The position numbers and the translations under genes are program-made. The notes beneath the pieces are model-generated. The model did not search any database and was not told the DNA's origin. It worked only from the letters and a program-made list of their open reading frames with translations. A DNA stretch of 64,000 bases from Liquorilactobacillus sucicola DSM 21376 = JCM 15457 (GTDB lineage Bacteria > Bacillota > Bacilli > Lactobacillales > Lactobacillaceae): NCBI RefSeq assembly GCF_000612445.1, contig NZ_BALC01000004.1, positions 186,001-250,000 on the forward strand. Direction: 5' to 3'. Shown in pieces: positions 38,319 through 46,210 of this stretch (position 1 is the stretch's first letter; every line of letters begins with the position of its first letter).

Positions 38319-39070
38319 TTAGAAGTTTTTTTTCGCTCTAGCATTGTTAGCCAAATAACTGCAGGAATAGAGAGTGTTACCCCGATTATTGAAATAATTG
38401 TCAGTAGAAATTCAACGACAAAGATTTTGTTATTGAGAAATTCACCAAATGTATAACTAAGACGGATGAACCAAATAAATAAGGCTAAGAAACCACCGAA
38501 AAAGCCAAAAAACAAGGTGTTAAAAGCTGTTGATATTATCTGTTTTCCAATCATCATTCCATCTTGGTAGAGCTCTTCATTTGAAACAGAAGGATCATGT
38601 GACAGTACTTCACTAAGTCCAGCTGCAACGGATACAGTCGCCTCAGCTACAGCACCTAGGCAACTTAAAATTGTCATTGCGATTGCAGCATTCATGAAAT
38701 TAAAACCAATCAAAAGAGACATGCTTTCAAGGTCTGCAGAGTTTTCGCTGCTAAAGCCTTGCACTTGAGCCACATATTCCAGTGGGATAACTAAAAGAAC
38801 AAGCAGTACTAATATAATTACGGAAGAGAGAAAGGCTGTGTTTGCGCTTTTAATATCCGCATCTCGCAGGTAGATTACTAGTATCAAGATAATAAGCGAA
38901 CTGATAATAGTGATCCATAAATATGGAAAGTTCCATGCGATGAGTATGATAGTTACAAAAACAACACAGCAGCAACTTACGAGACTAAAAAAAGATTTGA
39001 TACCGCTTTTTCCTCCCGCTGCAAACATTGTTAGCAATAGCACGAAGGATAAAATTACGATTGAGTTCAT
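38312..39070 (-). CDS. YibE/F family membrane protein (smaller partner)
   Basis: The 252-residue protein has about seven membrane segments and the YibE/F signature around LSCLGAVAEATVSVAAGLSEVL and LYQDGMMIGKQII, with conserved small residues. It overlaps the larger partner by 4 nt, so the two are translationally coupled and likely form one complex. The family is widespread in Firmicutes and has no settled function. The pair diverges from an LtaS-like gene across a long operator-like dyad. A decayed second copy of this locus lies at 60180. Confidence 0.85.
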   Translation of the reverse strand: MNSIVILSFVLLLTMFAAGGKSGIKSFFSLVSCCCVVFVTIILIAWNFPYLWITIISSLIILILVIYLRDADIKSANTAFLSSVIILVLLVLLVIPLEYVAQVQGFSSENSADLESMSLLIGFNFMNAAIAMTILSCLGAVAEATVSVAAGLSEVLSHDPSVSNEELYQDGMMIGKQIISTAFNTLFFGFFGGFLALFIWFIRLSYTFGEFLNNKIFVVEFLLTIISIIGVTLSIPAVIWLTMLERKKTSKK

Positions 39071-40251
39071 AGAACATCTCTTTTCTTACTTCTGCTACAG
39101 TGCCAGCTAGTTAAAAAAGTGGTAATTGGGATGGTTAAAGAAATTGCGATCCCGCTAATGATGCTCTGCACGATCCCGAGCGACATGATCATTGAAAAGG
39201 AGTAGCTGAAGCTGTTACCATTACGCATTGCTAGAACCATCATAGGTAAGGTGCCAGCAAGAAAAATCAGAAATAAGACATTGATGAGCGGCCCCATGAC
39301 TGACTTACCGATTTTATGGCCAGCCTGCACAAAATCGCGAAAACGCAGCGTCGGCGTGCGGTAAGCAAGCGTAAATAAACTAGCAGTGATGTCGGTTGCA
39401 ACATCCATAACAGCTCCTAGGGATCCTAAGATACTGCCAGCGAGGTAGAGCGGAACACGAAGCTGTGTGACGTATCCCATCATTTCAAAGTTTATTCCGT
39501 TGTAGTTAGTAGTTGTCAAAATGATAATTGAAAGTAGTAGACCAATAGAAGTGCTGCCTAATGAGGAGCAAAATAGAATTAAAGTCTGTTTTGATCTTCC
39601 AAAGGTTAGCAGAGAAGTGATTCCCAAAAGTAGTACAGCAAGAGCCCCAAAAATAAATAAGACGTTGCTGGTAGTTGCATGAGTGATAACATCAAGTTTG
39701 ACAGCAGCAAAAAAGAAAGACGCATTCAACAGCACACTGATGAGCGCTAGAAAGCCGTGCATTTTAATAATCATAAACAACAGCCCAATGGCCAAATATG
39801 TGATTAGGAAAATAGTAGTGTCGCGCTTCATACCAGTAATTATGATGTCATCATTTTTTTCAAGGCTATGTAAACTAATAAATAATTGCTGACCGCGATG
39901 ATACTGCAAATCGTAGGCGTTTGAAGACGAAAAAGTATTGCTGATATTAACAGTTTTGCCGCGATATTTACCATTCAATATTCTTAATTTAAGGATTTGT
40001 GTTTGCTGATAATCTTTATTATTGAAGTTATCAGTTTGATAGATCTTTTTTTTACTGCTAAGCGCGATGACTTGACTTAGCGGAGTTTTATATAGCATTG
40101 CGTCATTAACTATCAGTAGATAGAGTATGCTTCCAAGTGAGAGGAAGAGTAACAGCTTGATCCAAGCAATGTGAAAATCTTTTGTGGTTATTCTCAAAAT
40201 AATATCAACTCCGACATATTTTTTAACTTCGCTTCTTATGTTTAGAAGCAA
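39067..40251 (-). CDS. YibE/F family membrane protein (larger partner)
   Basis: The 394-residue protein has an N-terminal membrane segment and an extracytoplasmic beta-rich part (~50-140, with ILKLRILNGKYRGKTVNI). About seven membrane segments follow, containing ILGSLGAVMDVATDITASL and FVQAGHKIGKSVMGPLINVL, the YibE/F core. It is the first gene of the pair. The divergent spacer carries a 31-bp dyad that could control both directions. Its function is unknown; proximity to metal-type operators suggests an ion-related role. Confidence 0.85.
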   Translation of the reverse strand: MLLNIRSEVKKYVGVDIILRITTKDFHIAWIKLLLFLSLGSILYLLIVNDAMLYKTPLSQVIALSSKKKIYQTDNFNNKDYQQTQILKLRILNGKYRGKTVNISNTFSSSNAYDLQYHRGQQLFISLHSLEKNDDIIITGMKRDTTIFLITYLAIGLLFMIIKMHGFLALISVLLNASFFFAAVKLDVITHATTSNVLFIFGALAVLLLGITSLLTFGRSKQTLILFCSSLGSTSIGLLLSIIILTTTNYNGINFEMMGYVTQLRVPLYLAGSILGSLGAVMDVATDITASLFTLAYRTPTLRFRDFVQAGHKIGKSVMGPLINVLFLIFLAGTLPMMVLAMRNGNSFSYSFSMIMSLGIVQSIISGIAISLTIPITTFLTSWHCSRSKKRDVL

Positions 40252-40300
40252 AGCTGTTGTGCAAATAAAAATAGTAGTGCAAAATTATTTTTTTTGGTTT

Positions 40301-40331
40301 ATCATAAATAGTAATAATTACTGTTTATGAT
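40301..40331. promoter_or_regulatory. Zur-box-like operator between yibE/F and ltaS-like genes
   Basis: A 15-1-15 dyad (half-site ATCATAAATAGTAAT, one mismatch) has the core TAGTAATaATTACTG. This fits the 7-1-7 Fur-family pattern and differs from the Bacillus Zur box TCGTAATnATTACGA at few positions. A second copy lies at 42539. Confidence 0.6.
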
Positions 40332-40368
40332 AAAGAATACCACGTTGAACCAGTTAGGAAGAGAGAGT

Positions 40369-42462
40369 GTGCATAAAACTTTAGAGAAAATTAATACTAG
40401 GATGGGCTTCTTTTGGCTGCTTGTTTTTCTGTCTTGGTCAAAAAGCATCTTTGCCTATACTACGGAATTTAAACTAGGCGTTTCAGGTATTTTCCAACAG
40501 TTTATCTTGTTTTTGAATCCCTTGGCTATGACATTTTTTATTTTTGGCTTAGGGATGTTTGTTAAAAGTACAAAAAAATATTACAGTGTGCTTCTTTTGC
40601 TTTATTTGTGCAACACAGTACTACTATATTTGAACGCAATTTATTTCCGCGAGTTTTCCGATTTTGTAACGATGAGCACGGTTCTGGGGTATTCAGCTGT
40701 GAACAAAGGGCTTGACGGCAGCTCAGTCGCATTAGTCAAATTACATGATATTTTCTATTGGCTTGATTTTTTGGTGTTATTTTTGTTTTTATTCATGGGC
40801 AAAATAAGCTTGGATGAGCGACACATCAGAACCAAAAAAGCGATGGCTTTAATTTCCAGCAGTTTACTTTTGTTCACCTTTAATTTGACTCTGGCAGAAA
40901 TTGACCGGCCACAATTGCTGACACGGACATTTGATCGAAGATATATGGTCAAATATTTGGGGCTTGACGTCTTTACTGTTTATGACAGCCTTAACATGGA
41001 ACAAAAAGCAGTCATGCGCAGCAAAGCAACACGGAAAAGTATGCACAAAATTGTCCACTATGTGCAACTTCATCAAGCACGACCTGATCCACAGTATTTT
41101 GGTGTTGCTAAAAAGAAGAATGTGATCATCGTCCACTTAGAAAGTTTTCAACAATTTTTAATTGATGATAAAGTCGAGGGCCAGGAAGTAACTCCCTTTT
41201 TGAATAGCCTCTATCATGATTCAAGCACATTGTCCTTTGAAAACTTTTTCCATCAAGTAGGACAAGGGAAAACGAGTGACGCTGAAAATATGTTAGAAAC
41301 TGGTACTTTTGGATTGCCGCAAGGGTCTCTTTTTACGGAATTAGGCAATGATCAGGTTTTTCAGAGTGCACCAGCAATTTTGAAACAGAAACAAGGATAC
41401 ACATCTGCTGTTTTTCATGGTGATGTTCCAAGTTTTTGGAATCGGGCGAATGTTTACAAAAATATGGGATTTCAATATTTCTTTTCAGCAGATTATTTTA
41501 ACACCAAGAATGATAATTCAGTTGGCTATGGTTTAAAGGACAAATTGCTGTTCAAAGACTCGGTTAAATACCTTCAGTATCTGCAACAGCCATTTTATGC
41601 AAAGTTTATAACTTTAACCAATCATTTCCCGTTTGAGTTAGGCAATCAAGATTCGAGTTTTCGGACACCTGATACTGGCAATCAGCAAGTTGATAATTAC
41701 TTTAAAACGGCTAATTATCTTGATCAAGCTGTCGCAGAATTTTTTTCCTTTTTGAAGCGTTCAAAGCTGTATAATGACTCACTTATTATCTTGTATGGCG
41801 ATCACTATGGTATTTCGAACTCTTCTAATCCCGCGCTCGCTAAAACATTTGCTCAGGATCCAGAACATTTCAAGTCTTTAGGGGAAGATGCGCAAAACTG
41901 GTCAAGCTGGAATAATGCACAATTGCAGCGTGTTCCCTTCATGATCCATATTCCAGGATATAAAAATGGTAAAATTTTGAAGCAATATGGTGGAGAAATT
42001 GATGTTTTGCCGACATTACTTCATTTGTTAGGCATAAAAACGGCCAGCTATATTCAGTTTGGAACAGATCTACTGAGTAAAGAGCACGATCAGACTGTTG
42101 CTTTTAGAAATCAAGATTTTGTTTCTCCAAAATTTAGTGAGATAAATGAGGTATTTTACAATAAGGCAGGCAAGCAGATTACGCCGCATGGGAAGATAAA
42201 ATGGGAGATCGCGACTGCTCAAAAAAAGGTACATACGCAACTGGAAATGTCGGACCTCCTTAATCAGGGAAATCTGCTTCGGTTTTATCATCCGAAAGGT
42301 TTTAAAAAAATCAATCCTAGGATCTATGACTATACGAAACTGCTTGAAAAAGAAATAGGTGTTCAGAAAAAGCTGAAGATAAGATCAACGTCACTTTTCT
42401 CGAAAAACAATAAGTGTCCGCTTGAAAACGAATATTCTACCAATGCGCCAGAGATTAAGTGA
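40369..42462 (+). CDS. LtaS-like phosphoglycerol transferase (LTA synthase family)
   Basis: Five membrane segments (~20-190) precede an extracellular sulfatase-fold domain. It shows the metal-binding Glu in IIVHLESFQQF, catalytic Thr in GQGKTSDAE, FHGDVPSFWNR and ILYGDHYGIS, the full LtaS set. It would polymerise glycerol-phosphate for lipoteichoic acid, using Mn2+ in characterised members. GTG 40369, after GGAAGAG, is preferred over ATG 40327: that ATG lies inside the operator-like dyad and has no ribosome binding site. This gives 697 residues. It probably is a second, conditionally expressed LTA synthase. Confidence 0.85.
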   Translation: MHKTLEKINTRMGFFWLLVFLSWSKSIFAYTTEFKLGVSGIFQQFILFLNPLAMTFFIFGLGMFVKSTKKYYSVLLLLYLCNTVLLYLNAIYFREFSDFVTMSTVLGYSAVNKGLDGSSVALVKLHDIFYWLDFLVLFLFLFMGKISLDERHIRTKKAMALISSSLLLFTFNLTLAEIDRPQLLTRTFDRRYMVKYLGLDVFTVYDSLNMEQKAVMRSKATRKSMHKIVHYVQLHQARPDPQYFGVAKKKNVIIVHLESFQQFLIDDKVEGQEVTPFLNSLYHDSSTLSFENFFHQVGQGKTSDAENMLETGTFGLPQGSLFTELGNDQVFQSAPAILKQKQGYTSAVFHGDVPSFWNRANVYKNMGFQYFFSADYFNTKNDNSVGYGLKDKLLFKDSVKYLQYLQQPFYAKFITLTNHFPFELGNQDSSFRTPDTGNQQVDNYFKTANYLDQAVAEFFSFLKRSKLYNDSLIILYGDHYGISNSSNPALAKTFAQDPEHFKSLGEDAQNWSSWNNAQLQRVPFMIHIPGYKNGKILKQYGGEIDVLPTLLHLLGIKTASYIQFGTDLLSKEHDQTVAFRNQDFVSPKFSEINEVFYNKAGKQITPHGKIKWEIATAQKKVHTQLEMSDLLNQGNLLRFYHPKGFKKINPRIYDYTKLLEKEIGVQKKLKIRSTSLFSKNNKCPLENEYSTNAPEIK

Positions 42463-42508
42463 AAAAGCTGCGGTTTTTGAAATCTGAAAAAATACAAGCT
42501 ACCAAAAC

Positions 42509-42537
42509 TTGACAAAGTGCTAGCGACATTCTATATT
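42509..42537 (+). promoter_or_regulatory. Promoter of the Amt-like operon
   Basis: TTGACA (42509-42514) and TATATT (42532-42537) are 17 nt apart. The operator-like dyad begins 2 bp downstream and would cover the transcription start. Confidence 0.75.
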
Positions 42538-42538
42538 A

Positions 42539-42569
42539 TTTCTAAATAGTAATAGTTACTATTTAGAAA
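42539..42569. promoter_or_regulatory. Second Zur-box-like operator
   Basis: A 15-1-15 dyad (half-site TTTCTAAATAGTAAT, 14 of 15 paired) with core TAGTAATaGTTACTA sits right after the -10 box of the operon, a repressor position. The core is shared with 40301. Confidence 0.65.
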
Positions 42570-42582
42570 AAGAGGTGTTGTT

Positions 42583-43755
42583 TTGCCAACCATATTTAAA
42601 TTTATTTGTTTTTTGATTATGTTACCGATGATTTTCAGTGTTCCTGTAATCTATGCTCAGGCACTGCCAAATAGACGATTTCAAGCTGGAATGATAGGAA
42701 TGATAGTGTGCTTATTTGCAGGCATTTTATTTTGGCTGCTTTTTGGTTACTTTGAATCATTTTATTTGCGCTTTGATGGTTTTGTTTTGCAACAGTTTCG
42801 TTTACTGGGAGCGGTATACGCGGGCAATTTCTCCAGCGGCAATGTGTTGAATGCTTTGGTACAATTGGAATTTTTTTTGTACGCAGTGGTGATGTTCAGC
42901 GGAACAGCAGCTAGTCGGTTTAATTGGCCGTTTTTTATTATCTATATTCCGTTTTGGCTGCTCTTGGTTTATGGACCGATTGCTAATTTTATTTGGTCAG
43001 AAAGTGGATGGCTTAAACAACTGGGCGCACTAGATTTTTCGGGAGCTCTAGTAGTTCATTTGACTGCAGGGATAACGAGTTTAGTACTAGCAAAGTTTGT
43101 CAAGCGTAAAGAAGAACATGATACCGTTTCCACAGATGATAGGACAACCAGCTATATCGCGCTATTTCTTATTTTGACTGGTTGGTTCGGTTTTAATCTT
43201 GCTCCGCTAGCAGAATGGAATCAGTTCGGCGGACTAGTGATGCTAAATACCTTAATATCAGTTTTGTTTGCAGTTTTAGGGTGGAGTATACAGGCTTTCA
43301 TAAAAGCTGGCGATTTGGAGCTTGGTGATCTGATGAACGGAGTTATTTGCGGTTTAGTGACCAGTACCGCCTTTGCCGCCTATATTTCCCCGTTAAGTAC
43401 TGCCCTTACTGCATTTGTTAGTGGGGTTACCTGCTACCACGTAACTTTGAAAATGCAAGCAAGTGTTCATTTTTTTGATGCAGTTGATTCGTTTGGAATC
43501 AATGCAGTAGGTGGCATAGTTGGGACAGCAGGACTTATCATTTTTGCAGATAAAAAGCTCAATTCCGCAGGCGCTGCCGGATTACTGCAAGGACACCTTG
43601 CTTTTCCAGCAATCGAACTGCTGGCACTAACAGTAACCCTAGTCATGACGTTTATTGGGGCTACACTTACTTATGCTATTACCAAACTATTATTTGTAAG
43701 TGGAAAGAAAATCAAGCTAAAAGGAAAGTATAGTTTACGGCAGCGCAAAATATAA
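42583..43755 (+). CDS. Amt/Rh-type channel protein with altered twin-His site
   Basis: The 390-residue protein has eleven hydrophobic segments and Amt landmarks: LDFSGALVVHLTAG (His159, first pore histidine), GWFGFNLAPLAEW and FDAVDSFGINAVGGIVGT. In ammonium channels the last motif carries the second pore histidine; here Asn307 replaces it. There is no GlnK gene nearby. The start is TTG 42583 after AGAGGTG. The first gene after the operator at 42539, it may carry a substrate other than ammonium, or ammonium by an altered mechanism. Confidence 0.8.
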   Translation: MPTIFKFICFLIMLPMIFSVPVIYAQALPNRRFQAGMIGMIVCLFAGILFWLLFGYFESFYLRFDGFVLQQFRLLGAVYAGNFSSGNVLNALVQLEFFLYAVVMFSGTAASRFNWPFFIIYIPFWLLLVYGPIANFIWSESGWLKQLGALDFSGALVVHLTAGITSLVLAKFVKRKEEHDTVSTDDRTTSYIALFLILTGWFGFNLAPLAEWNQFGGLVMLNTLISVLFAVLGWSIQAFIKAGDLELGDLMNGVICGLVTSTAFAAYISPLSTALTAFVSGVTCYHVTLKMQASVHFFDAVDSFGINAVGGIVGTAGLIIFADKKLNSAGAAGLLQGHLAFPAIELLALTVTLVMTFIGATLTYAITKLLFVSGKKIKLKGKYSLRQRKI

Positions 43756-43780
43756 AGATGTAGTTGGAGGTGAAGCATGT

Positions 43781-43897
43781 ATGCAGTTATCAGCTAAAGA
43801 ATTAAAGAAATTAAAAAAGAGCATTTTGGTCGAAGAAGAAAGAAAAAACAAAAAGGATAAGGAAAACTGTTGTACACAGGGAAAATGTTGCAAATAA
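43781..43897 (+). CDS. 38-residue protein with CC..CC metal-binding-like tail
   Basis: GGAGG lies 10 nt before ATG 43781. The peptide is Lys/Glu-rich and helical, then ends ENCCTQGKCCK, four cysteines in two adjacent pairs. Such a tail fits Zn(II) or Cu(I) binding. It sits between the Amt-like and dCTP deaminase genes, in the same direction and with short spacers. It resembles the Cys tail of the flavoprotein at 44528. Too short for most gene callers; I consider it real. Confidence 0.7.
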   Translation: MQLSAKELKKLKKSILVEEERKNKKDKENCCTQGKCCK

Positions 43898-43945
43898 GAT
43901 AAAAGTTTGACTGAATAAGAATATTTTTGAAAAGAGTGCAGCTAA

Positions 43946-44467
43946 ATGATATTGTCTGGGAAAAAAATTCAGGAACTTCATGGCAAGGAAATTATTATAG
44001 AGCCTTTTTCACAAAAACTAGTAAATCCGAATAGCTATAATTTGCGGCTGTACAACAAACTGATGGTTTATGAAGACCAAGTACTGGATATGAAAAAAAA
44101 GATGAAAACTAAGTGTATCGCTATTCCGCCTGAAGGATATGTACTGCAGCCGGGACACGTCTATCTCGGCAGAACACTTGAATATACTAAAACACTGAAA
44201 TATGTGCCAATGCTTGAGGGAAGGTCGTCAATTGGCAGGTTAGGACTATTGGTTCACGTGACGGCTGGATTTGGAGATGTTGGTTTTTCAGGTTGCTGGA
44301 CCCTTGAAATGGCTTGTCTGCAACCGATTCGTATATATGCTGGTGTTGAGATCTGTCAGATTTATTATCATACCATCAGTGATGAGTACGATTCCTATCA
44401 GCATGGGAAATATTCAAATAGTCAGAATATCCAACCAAGCAAGCTATATCAGGAGTTTATGGATTGA
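43946..44467 (+). CDS. dcd: dCTP deaminase
   Basis: The 173-residue protein matches the trimeric dUTPase-like dCTP deaminase family: MILSGKKIQEL, NPNSYNLRL, LEGRSSIGRLGLLVHVTAGF and GFSGCWTLEMAC, whose TLE glutamate is catalytic. It converts dCTP to dUTP on the way to dTMP and needs no zinc, unlike the dCMP deaminase (ComEB type) normally used by Gram-positive bacteria. Its place behind a Zur-like operator with Cys-rich proteins suggests a zinc-free substitute. AAAAGAG precedes the start. Confidence 0.85.
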   Translation: MILSGKKIQELHGKEIIIEPFSQKLVNPNSYNLRLYNKLMVYEDQVLDMKKKMKTKCIAIPPEGYVLQPGHVYLGRTLEYTKTLKYVPMLEGRSSIGRLGLLVHVTAGFGDVGFSGCWTLEMACLQPIRIYAGVEICQIYYHTISDEYDSYQHGKYSNSQNIQPSKLYQEFMD

Positions 44468-44527
44468 TTTGCCAATTAGTCTGCAGAGAAGCTTCATTTT
44501 TAGCACGCGGAGAAAGGATTTTAGAAA

Positions 44528-45637
44528 ATGAAAAAGGGTATTATTATTATTGGAGCAGGCGCAGCTGGAATAGGTTTTGGAGTTGCCTTGAAGGATTTGG
44601 AGTATGATGATTTCTTGATTTTAGAAAGTGAGACTATTGGAAATAGTTTTAAAAACTGGCCTCAGGAAACACGTTTCATCACTCCTTCTTTTACAAGCAA
44701 CGGTTTTGGCATGCCTGATTTGAATGCGGTCAGTTTTAGTACTTCTCCAGCATACTCATTAGGGAAGGAACGATTAGCTGGAAAAGAGTACGCACAATAT
44801 CTAGAGTTAGTTGCTAAGGGGTACGAATTACCGCTGTTGGAGCATCAAAAGGTCAATGAGATCAAAAAAGAGGACAACAGATACCAAGTCTATACTGACA
44901 GTAAAAGTTTTGAAGCGAAATATATTATTTTTGCGGTTGGACAATATAGTACTCCAGATAAAAGTTTTGGAAACATAGGGATACATTACAGTGAGGTTCA
45001 ATCGTGGAAGCAGTTTACAAATGAAAAACAAATTGTGATAGGTGGCAATGAAAGCGGCATAGATGCTGCTTTGAATTTAGCCAAAAATGGTAACAAAGTA
45101 AACGTTTATACGCAAAAAAGCGGATTGAGTGCACCAGATGCAGATCCGAGCATCAGACTGTCACCGTATACCCGCCAAAAATTTTTTGCGCTGAATGCAA
45201 ACCAGCGACAAAACATTAAAATTCATGAAAAAATGGAACTTAAAAGGCTAACACAGCAAAAAAATAAGTACCTCTTAGAATTTGCAAATGGTCACTTGAT
45301 TGAAGCAAAGACAGAACCGATTCTCTGCACTGGATTCAAAAATGGAGCGGTCAAATTGCAGCAGAATTTATTCGAAGAGGAAGAAGGTACAGTGTTACTT
45401 AATGACTACGATGAGTCACTTAAAGCACAAAATATTTTTCTGGTAGGACCAGATGTGCGTCATCAAAATGCAATTTTTTGTTACATTTACAAATTTCGAC
45501 AGCGTTTTGCGGTTATCATCGAAGAAATTGCCAAGCGAGAAAATCTCCAAATAGATAAAGAAAAAATAGCCGAGTACCAAAAAAACAGCTTTTATTTGGC
45601 AAATTGCAATAATTGTGTAGTCGCGTGTGACTGTTAG
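44528..45637 (+). CDS. NAD(P)/FAD-dependent oxidoreductase with CxxC..CxC tail
   Basis: The 369-residue protein has an N-terminal FAD motif (IIIIGAGAAGIGFGVAL), a CzcO/flavin-monooxygenase-like NWPQETRFITPSF region and an internal NAD(P) motif (IVIGGNESGIDAALNLAKNG). It ends with CNNCVVACDC (Cys360, 363, 367, 369), a compact metal-binding-like tail not usual for the family. It is the last gene of the operator-controlled operon. The substrate is unknown; a redox function tied to thiols or metals is inferred from the tail and the context. Confidence 0.85.
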   Translation: MKKGIIIIGAGAAGIGFGVALKDLEYDDFLILESETIGNSFKNWPQETRFITPSFTSNGFGMPDLNAVSFSTSPAYSLGKERLAGKEYAQYLELVAKGYELPLLEHQKVNEIKKEDNRYQVYTDSKSFEAKYIIFAVGQYSTPDKSFGNIGIHYSEVQSWKQFTNEKQIVIGGNESGIDAALNLAKNGNKVNVYTQKSGLSAPDADPSIRLSPYTRQKFFALNANQRQNIKIHEKMELKRLTQQKNKYLLEFANGHLIEAKTEPILCTGFKNGAVKLQQNLFEEEEGTVLLNDYDESLKAQNIFLVGPDVRHQNAIFCYIYKFRQRFAVIIEEIAKRENLQIDKEKIAEYQKNSFYLANCNNCVVACDC

Positions 45638-45647
45638 AATATCATTA

Positions 45648-45693
45648 TCCCCTCATGATTGATAGACAACATCAGTTATGGGGGGATTTTTTT
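45648..45693 (+). terminator. Terminator of the Amt-dcd-flavoprotein operon
   Basis: ATCCCCTCAT pairs with TTATGGGGGGAT around a long loop and is followed by TTTTTTT. Confidence 0.65.
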
Positions 45694-45751
45694 GTGCAAA
45701 ATACAGTGGAAGAAGGGCTTTAAGCAATCACAATAAAAAAACAAAAAAAGG

Positions 45752-46057
45752 TTGACTTATTTTTTGTTTGAATGTAACATTATGATAATATTTTTATGGC
45801 ATTTGGATGAGTAGTTTATAACCTATCTTTAAGAGAGACTGTGTTAGGTGAAAGCAGTTAGTGCGGAGTAAATGAATATGGTCCAATTAGATGCTGGTAC
45901 TGTGAGGGAGTTCTGAGCAGTATTCGAGTTCGCCCGATACAGCGACTAAGATTATCTGCTTGATGATCTTTTGAGGACAATTATTATTGTTGAAAACGAG
46001 TGGTACCGTGTTTAAAAGCACCTCGCAGTTTATACTGTGGGGTGCTTTTAATTTTTT
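45752..46057 (+). promoter_or_regulatory. T-box leader of the amino-acid ABC/LanC-like operon
   Basis: A promoter (TTGACT, 17 nt, TAACAT) precedes a leader with an AGAGAG...GGTGAAA stem-I apex (45841-45870). The T-box GAGTGGTACCGTG is at 45998-46010, and the terminator is AAAAGCACC/GGTGCTTTT plus T-run at 46014-46057. TGGT in the T-box pairs with tRNAs whose discriminator base is A, which argues against Cys (U). An ATG followed by A near 45875 could be a Met specifier, but I cannot fold stem I by eye with certainty. Confidence 0.9.
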
Positions 46058-46074
46058 AAATTGGAGTGATTAAA

Positions 46075-46170
46075 ATGTGCAGAATTCGCGCTCATAAGGT
46101 CAATGTTTGGCTACTTATGTGGAGAGGCAAGGGTAAGAGGGGAACAGAGATGTATATGGAATTTTTATAA
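46075..46170 (+). CDS. Short ORF (31 aa) after the T-box
   Basis: TTGGAG lies 9 nt before ATG 46075. The product starts MCRIRAHKVNVWLL and is basic, with no membrane segment. It ends 40 nt before the permease start. It may be a translated leader or a small protein; it overlaps only unused upstream codons of the permease frame. Confidence 0.35.
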   Translation: MCRIRAHKVNVWLLMWRGKGKRGTEMYMEFL

Positions 46171-46210
46171 TTTTATTGCTCGTCATCACATTGGGAGGGG
46201 AAATCAAAAA

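Noticed and set aside
40327-40368. ATG 40327 as start of the LtaS-like gene
   Set aside because: It lies within the operator-like dyad and lacks a ribosome binding site; GTG 40369 has one.
45752-46057. Cysteine-specific T-box
   Set aside because: The T-box reads TGGT, matching a discriminator A; tRNA-Cys has U. Cys therefore does not fit, although the exact specifier is not proven.
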